DNA of 12,562 nucleotides, taken from an uncultured Bacteroidales bacterium (GTDB lineage: Bacteria; Bacteroidota; Bacteroidia; Bacteroidales; Paludibacteraceae). The notes under the pieces were generated by a model, which saw only the letters and a list, made by a program, of their open reading frames with translations, was not told the DNA's origin and did no database searches. Below are positions 1 through 6,056 of this stretch, in pieces (positions within the stretch are counted from its first letter, which is position 1; each line of letters opens with the position of its first letter). The stretch covers positions 1 to 12,562 of the forward strand of contig CALCUH010000057.1 of NCBI GenBank assembly GCA_937907165.1, written 5' to 3'. The translations under genes and the position numbers were made by a program.

Positions 1-707
1 ATTTTATGTACGAGAATATGATTCTGGAAATGAATGTCATTCATTCGGCTTGGAAGAATGGTTGCAAAAAATTGGAGTTCCTGGGATCTAGCTGTATTTA
101 TCCTCGCATGGCTCCACAACCGATGAAAGAAGATTGCCTCTTGACCTCTGCCTTGGAAAAGACAAATGAAGCGTATGCATTGGCAAAAATCTCAGGTCTT
201 AAATACTGTGAGTTTTTAAATAAGCAGTATGGCACAGATTATATCTCTGTGATGCCAACCAATCTGTATGGTCCCAATGATAACTATCATCCTGAACATT
301 CTCATGTGCTTCCTGCACTGATCCGCAGGTTCCACGAGGCGAAGGTGGCCAACTTGCCGAGCGTCACCTGTTGGGGCGACGGCTCCCCGTTGCGCGAGTT
401 CCTCTATGTGGACGATCTGGCCAACCTCTGCGTCTTCCTGATGAACAACTATTCAGGCGACGAGACAGTGAACGCCGGCACCGGCAAAGAGCTCACCATC
501 AAGAAGCTCACCGAACTCGTGGCGAAGGTCATCGGCTACCAGGGTGAAATCAAATGGGACACCACCCGTCCGAACGGAACGCCGCGCAAGCTATTGGACG
601 TTTCCAAAGCCGAAAAGATGGGCTGGAAATACAAGACCGAACTTGAAGAAGGCATCCGCTTGAGCTACGAGGATTTCTTGCATAATCCGATGAGAGCGGA
701 ACGCTAA
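1..707 (+). CDS. fcl: GDP-L-fucose synthase, 5' end missing
   Basis: This enzyme converts GDP-4-keto-6-deoxymannose to GDP-L-fucose by NADPH-dependent epimerisation and reduction, supplying fucose for surface glycans. The frame is open to the window edge, with a Phe codon before the first Met (FMYENM, like FIYQNM in the E. coli enzyme), so that Met is internal. About 79 N-terminal residues with the Rossmann glycine motif are missing. Counting from the Met at base 6, I see the catalytic Ser (GSSCIYP, S28), the Tyr and Lys of YALAK (Y57, K61), and the equivalents of E. coli Cys109 and His179 (C30 and H100 in PEHSHV). MPTNLYGP, RREFLY-like LREFLYVDD and GTPRKLLDV are also family hallmarks. The first 300 bases are about 39% GC and the next 300 about 59%, suggesting a mosaic gene. 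The gene probably ends a surface-polysaccharide locus to the left, which cannot be seen. Confidence 0.95.
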   Translation, partial: FMYENMILEMNVIHSAWKNGCKKLEFLGSSCIYPRMAPQPMKEDCLLTSALEKTNEAYALAKISGLKYCEFLNKQYGTDYISVMPTNLYGPNDNYHPEHSHVLPALIRRFHEAKVANLPSVTCWGDGSPLREFLYVDDLANLCVFLMNNYSGDETVNAGTGKELTIKKLTELVAKVIGYQGEIKWDTTRPNGTPRKLLDVSKAEKMGWKYKTELEEGIRLSYEDFLHNPMRAER

Positions 708-757
708 AATAGGGGAGAGAAGAGCAGAAACTGGAGAATCGATAGATTCCACCCATA

Positions 758-798
758 CGAGGGACATGGCGCATTACAGAAGTGCGGCATGTCCCTCG
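758..798. repeat. Hairpin between convergent genes
   Basis: Bases 758-768 (CGAGGGACATG) and 788-798 are perfect 11-base inverted repeats. After one G/G mismatch the stem continues with CGCA/TGCG (770-773 and 783-786) around a 9-base loop. It sits between the ends of fcl and the convergent gene at 860, where a two-way terminator would be expected. Neither side has a T tract, so standard intrinsic termination is not supported. It could be a Rho-related end, an RNA-stabilising structure or a dispersed palindrome. Confidence 0.6.
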
Positions 799-859
799 AC
801 TGTTTATGAGCATTCCAATCGATATTAAACATACCCATATATTTGTTGCAAACGTCCGG

Positions 860-1436
860 TTAACGAACCTTAATCATCCTAACGGAAGAGTCAAAGTGTG
901 GGTTTAGATACACCGAACGTGTAGAATCGAAAACTTCTTTTGATGGAATTTCAAACTTCAAGTCACCCATTTTTTTATTTATCTTAGATAATAACCGACT
1001 GAAGTTTTCGTAACTCCTATCGAAAATTTCATCACCTTTATGGTCTTCCAACGCTTTGTATTCGAAAACGCATTTAGCCTTTAAACGCTCATACTGTTGG
1101 ATGGAGATGGGTGCCACCCAAAATATACGGTTGGAATTAGGGTTTTCGTGAGCAGTGTACAAAAACATTTGATGTGGTGTGAATTGTAGGATATATTGTC
1201 CGTCGGTGCCCCAACTGCTCCAATAATATTGAACGCTATTCTTTTCATGCCTAGGATTGGGCCTTTCCACATAGTCGTACTTGCCGCTTAACAAGTCGTT
1301 AGGCATTACAACCCACATTCCAAACCGTATCGTATTCTACGGGTGCGGCTTCCCGTCTCTCCGCTGATCCTACTGAGGATTGAGCAAATGCTTTGACGGA
1401 AAAACACATGAAAAGAATGATTGGAAAATACTTCAT
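860..1436 (-). pseudogene. Exported protein of unknown function, frameshifted after the signal peptide
   Basis: Reading leftward from the ATG at 1436, the first frame encodes a clear Sec signal peptide (MKYFPIILFMCFSVKAFAQS, probable cleavage after AFA) and continues to residue 45, where a TAA at 1301-1299 stops it. The rest of the protein lies in the +1 frame: 152 codons from an ATG at 1318 to the stop at 860. That frame is closed upstream by a TAG at 1339-1337, so the shift lies within about 1302-1336. Removing one base of the G run at 1312-1314 (minus-strand sense) joins the two parts into a 191-residue protein reading ...YDTVWNVVVMPNDLL. The mature part is rich in Tyr, Trp, Asn and Lys, with no domain I recognise. 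It may be a decayed gene, a sequencing error or a frameshift-controlled gene. The downstream 152-codon frame alone would lack the export signal. Confidence 0.7.
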
Positions 1437-1513
1437 AAGGCAAAAGTGTTCATTAAACGTTTATATTTATTTAGACGTTAAACGTAAAGATTTATTGTCC
1501 GCATCTTATTAAG

Positions 1514-1987
1514 TTAAAACAGATAAGAGACGAAGTACCACATGTACCATCCGCATACGGCAAGTTTCAGACCCGTCGTCAGAATGAACCCGACGAACGA
1601 GCCCGTGCCCGATTTCAGAGCCGACTTCGTGTCGTTCCCGTTGAGCAATTCACCGACGAACGCACCGATGAAAGGACCGACGATGATGCCTATCGGCGCA
1701 AAGAAGAGACCGACGATGAGTCCGACAATGCTACCCGTGACCCCAAGTTTACTGCCGCCGAAGCGCTTCGTGAGCCAAGCGGGCAAGATGTAGTCCAATA
1801 CGGAGACCGCCACCATGGCGATACCCATCCAAACCAACTCCTTCGTGGTAAACTGCACTTTGTTGGTGAAATGCAGGCAAAGAATGCCCACGTAGCCCAA
1901 CGGAGGACCAGGGAGAGCGGGCACGATACAACCGATCAGCCCTAAGATGATTAGCAGACCGCTAATGATGAATAAAAATATTTCCAT
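1514..1987 (-). CDS. DUF456 family small membrane protein
   Basis: This is a 157-residue, highly hydrophobic inner-membrane protein with about four or five membrane segments (roughly residues 3-25, 30-40, 52-70, 80-110 and 130-155). The IVPALPGPPLGYVGI stretch near residue 23 and the glycine-rich block SKLGVTGSIVGLIVGLFFAPIGIIVGPFIGAFVGELL are typical of DUF456 (PF04306). The family has no established biochemical role. I chose the ATG at 1987; the frame extends only two codons further, to a TTG at 1993. A perfect Bacteroides-type -7 box, TATCTTTG, lies at 1998-1991 on this strand, almost touching the ATG, so the transcript might have little or no leader. No matching -33 element was seen. A weaker alternative, TAACTTCA, is at 2064-2057. 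The exported-protein gene at 860-1436 lies downstream in the same direction, 77 bases away, so the two could share a transcript. Confidence 0.9.
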   Translation of the reverse strand: MEIFLFIISGLLIILGLIGCIVPALPGPPLGYVGILCLHFTNKVQFTTKELVWMGIAMVAVSVLDYILPAWLTKRFGGSKLGVTGSIVGLIVGLFFAPIGIIVGPFIGAFVGELLNGNDTKSALKSGTGSFVGFILTTGLKLAVCGWYMWYFVSYLF

Positions 1988-2229
1988 GCCCAAAGATAAT
2001 CAATCTAATTCAATTAGACGTAATACATCGTCAGATGTTGCGATTGGGAAAACAATTGAAGTTATAGATAATGGCGATAAACGCTAACAGATTGTCGTTT
2101 AGGATGATGAACGCTACAATCATCAGGAGAGAAACATTCAAAAGGAGAAAAACTTGACACATTTTATGTTTCCAAGACATACGGAAGAGTCAGAAAAATA
2201 GGAATTCGACCATTTTTCTCTATTATTAA

Positions 2230-2261
2230 TTTGTCGAAAAATAAATGTTTTCATAAATTTG
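2230..2261 (+). promoter_or_regulatory. Bacteroidota-type promoter for the DUF349 gene
   Basis: TTTG at 2230-2233, a 20-base spacer, and TAAATTTG at 2254-2261 match the -33 TTTG and -7 TAnnTTTG consensus of Bacteroides. The box is followed by CG, giving the TTTGCG ending seen at other promoters here. Transcription should start near 2267, leaving a leader of about 125 bases. Confidence 0.7.
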
Positions 2262-2362
2262 CGAAAAACGATGCTATGCGGAAGCGTAGTGATCATGCTT
2301 GGAAAGCAGACGGTCGACCTATGACTGTTGAGATTCAAGGCTTTTTTATAATAAGTTTAATC

Positions 2363-2378
2363 GGGGAGAAGGTTCCCC
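2363..2378 (+). promoter_or_regulatory. Leader hairpin just before the DUF349 start
   Basis: GGGGA (2363-2367) and TCCCC (2374-2378) form a GC-rich stem around a 6-base loop in an otherwise AT-rich leader, ending 13 bases before the ATG at 2392. A stem this close to the initiation region could hinder ribosome loading. It could also be neutral: no terminator T tract follows. Confidence 0.4.
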
Positions 2379-2391
2379 AAAATTGGTAGCC

Positions 2392-4236
2392 ATGGATGTA
2401 AATGAACAAAACGTTGAAAACGTTGCTGAAAGCGCAGCTTCTCTTGATGAGGTCTCTTTTGAGGTCGATGCGATTGAATCTGCAGATGTGATTGAAAACC
2501 CTGAGTTCGAGGATTTCGGGAATATGACAGAAGGTGAGTTGGTGGAGAAGGCGAAGGCTCTGATGAAGAGCAATCCCGAATCTTATTCTTCCTTGAGGGG
2601 TAAAATGGATGCCATCAAATACAACTTTTATAAAAAATGCCGCGCGAAGAACGATGAATTGAAGCAGAAGTTTGTCGACGAAGGCGGTCTTCCCGAAGAT
2701 TTCAAGCCAGCCGAGAATCCTTTGGATACGGAGTTGAAGGAAATCATGCAGAACTACAAGGAAAAACGTACTGCGGAGTTCCAACGCGCCGAGGCTGAGA
2801 AGCAAAACAACCTGAACGAGAAGAAACGCATCCTTGAAGAGTTGAAACAGTTGCTCGAGAACGATGACGATTTCGGTAAGAAGGTGCCTCAGTTCCAAAA
2901 GCTCCAACAAGATTGGAAAGCCGTCGGTCCTATCCCTCAGAGCGAGGTGAACGTGTTGTGGAACAACTATCAACTCTGCGTCGAGAGCTTCTATGATAAT
3001 CTCAAGATTAACAACGAGTTGCGCGACTACGATTTCCGCAAGAATTTGGAGCAGAAGGTCGCTTTGTGCGAACAGGCTGAAGCGTTGGCCGACGAAAAGG
3101 AGGTGATCCCTGCTTTTAGAAAACTTCAGACGTTGCACGACGAGTGGCGTGAAATCGGTCCTGTCTCAAGGGAGAACCGCGAGTCCATCTGGAACCGTTT
3201 CAAGGAGGCTTCCACCGTCATCAACAAACGTCACCATGACTATTTCGACAAGCTCCGCGCGGGTGAGGTTGAAAATCTCAGCAAGAAAACAGCCCTTTGC
3301 GAACAAATAGAGGCCATCGACCTCACCGCCATCAACTCATTCAAAGAGTGGCAGGAGAAGTCCGACGCCATCCTCGCTTTGCAGGAGGAGTGGAAGAAGA
3401 TCGGTTTCGCCCCTAAGAAGGACAATGTGGCAATCTATGAGCGTTTCCGCGCCTCTTGCGACAAGTTCTTCAAGACGAAGAACGAGTATTTCCGCAGCGT
3501 GAAGGAGCAGCTGTCCGAAAACTTGGCTAAGAAGATCGCTCTTTGCGAGAAGGCGGAGGCGAATAAGGATAATACCGATTGGAAGGCTACTTCCGATCTC
3601 TTCGTGAAGTTGCAGCAAGACTGGAAGAAAATCGGCGCCGTTCCGAAGAAACAGTCTGAGGTGGTTTGGAAGAGATTCCTCGCCGCTTGTGATTACTTCT
3701 TCGCTAAGAAGGGTGAGCAATTCAAGTCGCAGCGCCTTGAACAGGAGGATAACCTCAAGAAGAAAAAGGAGATTATCGAGAAGATTAAGAATATCGCCAT
3801 CGGTGATGACCACGACGCTTCTTTCAATGAACTGAAGGGGCTGATCGCTGAGTGGAACAACATCGGTCATGTGCCTTTTAAGGACAAGGATAAGGTCTAC
3901 AACGCTTATAAGGCTGCCATTGATGACAAGTTCGATAAGCTGAACGTGGACAAGACCAACCGCCGCATCGACCTCTTCAAGGAGAACGTGAAGGATATGG
4001 CTGAGAAAGGCGAGCAGAAACTCAATATCGAGCGCAAGAAATTATTACGCCAATATGAGCAACTTACAGCCGACATCACCACTTACGAGAACAATATAGG
4101 CTTTTTCTCCGCTTCGTCCAAGAACGCGGAGAGCCTTATCAAAGATATGGCTAACAAAATCCAAAAACTCAAACGTGAGCGTGAATTGATCGTCGAGAAG
4201 GTAAAACTTTTAGACGAGGCTTCTAATAAAGAGTAA
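2392..4236 (+). CDS. DUF349 multi-repeat coiled-coil protein
   Basis: This is a 614-residue soluble, highly charged protein with five tandem DUF349 repeats (PF03993) at roughly residues 145-210, 220-288, 298-368, 380-447 and 455-520. Each repeat follows ALCEQAEAL...LQ..WK.IGPVP...S..VW.RF..A.D.FF..K. The first 45 residues are acidic and likely disordered. The C-terminal 75 residues form a Lys/Glu coiled coil with the motif ENNIGFFSASSKNAESL, which I associate with Bacteroidota members of the family. There is no signal peptide, so it should be cytoplasmic. Function is unknown; DUF349 proteins are generally treated as structural or regulatory helical-repeat proteins. I start at the ATG at 2392 (MDVNEQN); the frame extends to a TTG at 2383 that has no advantage as a start. 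The gene has its own promoter and terminator, so it is a single-gene unit. Confidence 0.93.
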   Translation: MDVNEQNVENVAESAASLDEVSFEVDAIESADVIENPEFEDFGNMTEGELVEKAKALMKSNPESYSSLRGKMDAIKYNFYKKCRAKNDELKQKFVDEGGLPEDFKPAENPLDTELKEIMQNYKEKRTAEFQRAEAEKQNNLNEKKRILEELKQLLENDDDFGKKVPQFQKLQQDWKAVGPIPQSEVNVLWNNYQLCVESFYDNLKINNELRDYDFRKNLEQKVALCEQAEALADEKEVIPAFRKLQTLHDEWREIGPVSRENRESIWNRFKEASTVINKRHHDYFDKLRAGEVENLSKKTALCEQIEAIDLTAINSFKEWQEKSDAILALQEEWKKIGFAPKKDNVAIYERFRASCDKFFKTKNEYFRSVKEQLSENLAKKIALCEKAEANKDNTDWKATSDLFVKLQQDWKKIGAVPKKQSEVVWKRFLAACDYFFAKKGEQFKSQRLEQEDNLKKKKEIIEKIKNIAIGDDHDASFNELKGLIAEWNNIGHVPFKDKDKVYNAYKAAIDDKFDKLNVDKTNRRIDLFKENVKDMAEKGEQKLNIERKKLLRQYEQLTADITTYENNIGFFSASSKNAESLIKDMANKIQKLKRERELIVEKVKLLDEASNKE

Positions 4237-4265
4237 TTAATATTTGTTAAGTTTATATTTCGTGT

Positions 4266-4301
4266 GACCGGATATCCTTGGTTGGTATCCGGTCTTTTTT
4301 T
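4266..4301 (+). terminator. Intrinsic terminator after the DUF349 gene
   Basis: A perfect 9-base stem, GACCGGATA (4266-4274) with TATCCGGTC (4286-4294), has an 11-base loop and is followed at once by seven Ts (4295-4301). It lies 29 bases after the stop codon. Confidence 0.93.
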
Positions 4302-4346
4302 GCGCTTAAATTGATGAAATAATGATAATTTAAGCGTTTTTTGTTC

Positions 4347-4354
4347 TATATTCG
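4347..4354 (+). promoter_or_regulatory. Probable -7 box for the porin gene
   Basis: TATATTCG followed by CG at 4347-4356 is identical to the -7 box before mdh and lies 28 bases before the porin ATG. The expected -33 TTG is not present at the 20-base spacing, so the call rests on the -7 element and its position between a terminator and a gene. Confidence 0.5.
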
Positions 4355-4382
4355 CGCCATAATTTTAGAATATCCGAATAGT

Positions 4383-5717
4383 ATGGACTTAATTCGTGGA
4401 ATCGCATGCGTGATATGCGGTGCGCTTGTTTGGGGAAGCGTCAATGCCCAAGAAAAGAGGGACGCCGAAGAGGTGTCCGGTTCTTCCAAAAAAGTTGAAA
4501 TCGTAAAGACCGACGATGGTGTCGCTCTCAAGACCAAGAAATTCACCTTCAAGCCTTACGGCTTCATCAGAAACGATTTTTATTATGACTCACGGTCCAA
4601 TTTCGAGACTGCTAACGGATTGTTCTACATTATCCCGAAAGATAAGGATTTGAATGAGCATGGTCAGGACATGAATGAAGACCCGACCCTCAATTTCATG
4701 AGCATAGCGACCCGTTTGGGTGTGCGTGTCTCTGGACCCGAGTTCTTGAAAGCCCAAACGCTCGGTGTGGTGGAAGGCGATTTCGCCGGTTGCGGAGCTA
4801 GCCCTACAATCGTCCGCTTGCGTCAAGCCCACTTCGATCTCACATGGACGAAACTCTCCTTGATATTAGGACAGACTTGGCACCCGATGTTCGGCGACGT
4901 CTTGCCTAACATCCAAAGCTTGGCAACGGGCAGCCCGTTCCAACCATTCAACAGAAGTCCGCAAATCCGCTTGAACTGGCAAATCGACGAGCATGCCCGT
5001 CTCTTCGGTTCCGCATTGTGGCAGTTCCAATATACGACCACAGGACCTGATGGCGGTACCGCCGATTACATGATCAAGGGCAAGATGCCGGAATTCTATT
5101 TGGGTTGGGATTGGAAAGGAAATGGATGGACGATAGGCTTGGGCGCCGATGTGATGCGCCTCTCTATGCCAGATAGCGTGGAAATCAATTGTGCGGGTCA
5201 GAAGATGTTCGCGCAATCACAAGACCATATCGTCTCATGCGCGTTCGACGCCTACGTTCAGTACCATTCATTGGACGGAAAATTGCAGGTGAAGGGTAAA
5301 ACCATCATCGGTGGCAACATGTCACACCTCTTGCTCCTTAGCGGTTTCGGCTTGTCCACCCACGAGGAGGACGGCTCGTTGACATGGACCAATCTGAAGA
5401 ACTCTACCTCTTGGATCGATGTCGTTTACGGTAAGACGTGGAAGGCAGGTCTCTTCTTAGGCTATATGAAGAACCTTGGTACAGACGACCAACTTCTCAG
5501 TGAATCCTCTACCTACGTCTTCGGATTCAACAATTTGGACTACGTCTATCGTATCGCCCCAATGGTGGTTTACGACGTGAAACATTGGTCGTTCGGTGTT
5601 GAATACGAACGCACCACCGCCGCTTACGGTAAGTTGAACCTCGATAACGGCAAGGCGGAACATTCGCACGAGGTTTCCAATAATAGAATCGTGGCCATCG
5701 CGATGTATTATTTTTGA
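4383..5717 (+). CDS. Outer-membrane beta-barrel porin, DcaP-like
   Basis: This 444-residue exported protein probably forms an outer-membrane barrel for small-molecule uptake. It has a signal peptide (MDLIRGIACVICGALVWGSV, likely cut after VNA at residue 22), a short charged Lys/Glu linker (about 23-55), then alternating aromatic strands from FKPYGFIRNDFYYDSR onward. The ILGQTWHPMFGD segment and QIRLNWQ/ARLFGSALWQFQY strands resemble DcaP-like porins of Bacteroidota, and the chain ends in YYF, the aromatic C-terminal residue typical of barrels inserted by the BAM complex. The ATG at 4383 is chosen because it places the signal peptide at the N terminus; the frame continues up to a TTG at 4341 inside the promoter. 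There is no SusD partner or TonB plug, so this is not a SusC-type transporter. The substrate cannot be told. No clear terminator follows; palindromic repeats begin one base after the stop. Confidence 0.75.
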   Translation: MDLIRGIACVICGALVWGSVNAQEKRDAEEVSGSSKKVEIVKTDDGVALKTKKFTFKPYGFIRNDFYYDSRSNFETANGLFYIIPKDKDLNEHGQDMNEDPTLNFMSIATRLGVRVSGPEFLKAQTLGVVEGDFAGCGASPTIVRLRQAHFDLTWTKLSLILGQTWHPMFGDVLPNIQSLATGSPFQPFNRSPQIRLNWQIDEHARLFGSALWQFQYTTTGPDGGTADYMIKGKMPEFYLGWDWKGNGWTIGLGADVMRLSMPDSVEINCAGQKMFAQSQDHIVSCAFDAYVQYHSLDGKLQVKGKTIIGGNMSHLLLLSGFGLSTHEEDGSLTWTNLKNSTSWIDVVYGKTWKAGLFLGYMKNLGTDDQLLSESSTYVFGFNNLDYVYRIAPMVVYDVKHWSFGVEYERTTAAYGKLNLDNGKAEHSHEVSNNRIVAIAMYYF

Positions 5718-5857
5718 TGTTTGAGACGCACGGTCGTCTTGTTTGAGACGCACGGCCGTCTTGTTTGAGACGCACGGCCGTCTTGTTTGAGACGCACGGC
5801 CGTGCGTCTTTACTCATGGCTGTAGAGCTTTGAGACGCACGGTCGTGCGTCTTTACT
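5718..5857. repeat. Cluster of five REP-like palindromic repeats
   Basis: Four head-to-tail units start TGTTTGAGACGCACGG at 5718, 5740, 5762 and 5784; the first three have an exact 22-base period. Unit four carries a perfect 20-base palindrome (5790-5809, arms AGACGCACGG and CCGTGCGTCT). A fifth copy follows at about 5829-5857, with 9-base arms around a central GT (5833-5852). Copies four and five share the flanks TTTGAGACG and CGTCTTTACT. Copies one to three lack four bases of the right arm, as expected from slippage between the two CGT repeats. The layout resembles REP/BIME-type elements, which often sit just after a stop codon. It could also help end or protect the porin transcript. It is not a CRISPR array, since there are no unique spacers. 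Confidence 0.85.
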
Positions 5858-5899
5858 GTATATGAGTTATCGTTTGCCAAATTATTTTCTTTTCCAAAG

Positions 5900-5930
5900 T
5901 TGTTATAACCAATAATTGTTTCTAACTTCG
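5900..5930 (+). promoter_or_regulatory. Promoter for metK and its leader
   Basis: TTG at 5900-5902, a 20-base spacer and TAACTTCG (5923-5930), followed by CG, match the Bacteroidota pattern and the spacing seen at the DUF349 and pfp promoters. Transcription would start near 5936-5940, just before the riboswitch-like element, leaving a leader of about 120 bases. Confidence 0.65.
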
Positions 5931-5940
5931 CGGACGATAT

Positions 5941-5998
5941 CGGTGGAGAGATTTGATTGCTTGCAACCACAGTAAAAAATGCTAAAAACTTGCTTGCT
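5941..5998 (+). ncRNA. SAM-II-like riboswitch in the metK leader
   Basis: The leader has the ordered signature of the SAM-II (SAM-alpha) aptamer: a P1 strand GTGG (5943-5946), GATTTG (5950-5955), GCTTGCA (5959-5965), the P1 partner CCAC (5967-5970), an A-rich joining strand (GTAAAAAAT, 5972-5980) and GCTAAAAA (5981-5988). SAM-II is a compact pseudoknot, known mainly from alphaproteobacteria and reported in Bacteroidota, that binds SAM and lowers expression of methionine/SAM genes. The place is right: it begins where transcription should start and precedes SAM synthetase. Against it, two extra bases separate P1 from GATTTG, P1 is only four pairs, and I could not find a clean P2 pseudoknot partner by eye. 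The call rests on motif order and context, not on a covariance score. Confidence 0.62.
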
Positions 5999-6036
5999 GG
6001 CTATCTGTTTAATCCATCGAACTTTTAGATTTTTCA

Positions 6037-6056
6037 TTTAATTATCTTTAATTAAA
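6037..6056 (+). promoter_or_regulatory. AT-only inverted repeat abutting the metK start
   Basis: TTTAATTA (6037-6044) and TAATTAAA (6049-6056) are perfect 8-base inverted repeats with a TCTT loop, ending directly against the ATG at 6057. It could mask the initiation region and act as part of the riboswitch output, but a stem with only A-U pairs is weak and AT-rich leaders are normal here. Confidence 0.35.

Larger units (their letters stand above)
1988..2391. other. Divergent intergenic region
   Basis: This stretch of about 400 bases separates the leftward DUF456 gene from the rightward DUF349 gene. It holds the DUF456 -7 box at its left edge, the DUF349 promoter at 2230-2261 and a small GC hairpin at 2363-2378. 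Bases 2065-2225 show no convincing gene. A minus-strand open frame at 2138-2338 has a composition unlike a protein, overlaps the promoter and starts within the leader, so I treat it as chance. Confidence 0.6.

Noticed and set aside
550..813. Minus-strand open frame of 87 codons overlapping the end of fcl
   Set aside because: It is antisense to a conserved gene, runs across the 758-798 hairpin and is Ser/Arg/Cys-rich without any motif.
2154..2171. TTGACA followed by TATGTT, resembling a sigma-70 promoter
   Set aside because: The spacing is far too short, and this phylum uses a different consensus, which is present at 2230-2261.
2335..3138. Minus-strand open frame of 267 codons
   Set aside because: It lies antisense to the DUF349 gene, and its Leu-rich sequence is the mirror of Lys/Glu-rich coding. 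The sense protein has clear repeats.
4341..4382. N-terminal extension of the porin to a TTG at 4341
   Set aside because: The extension would bury the signal peptide 14 residues inside the protein and overlap the -7 promoter box.
5718..5805. CRISPR-like regular repeats
   Set aside because: The units are contiguous with no variable spacers, and the repeat itself is a palindrome, so REP-like is the better reading.
5527..5970. Minus-strand open frame of 147 codons across the porin end and palindromic repeats
   Set aside because: It is antisense to the porin, its repeated residues come from 22-base repeats that shift frame each time, and it overlaps the metK promoter.
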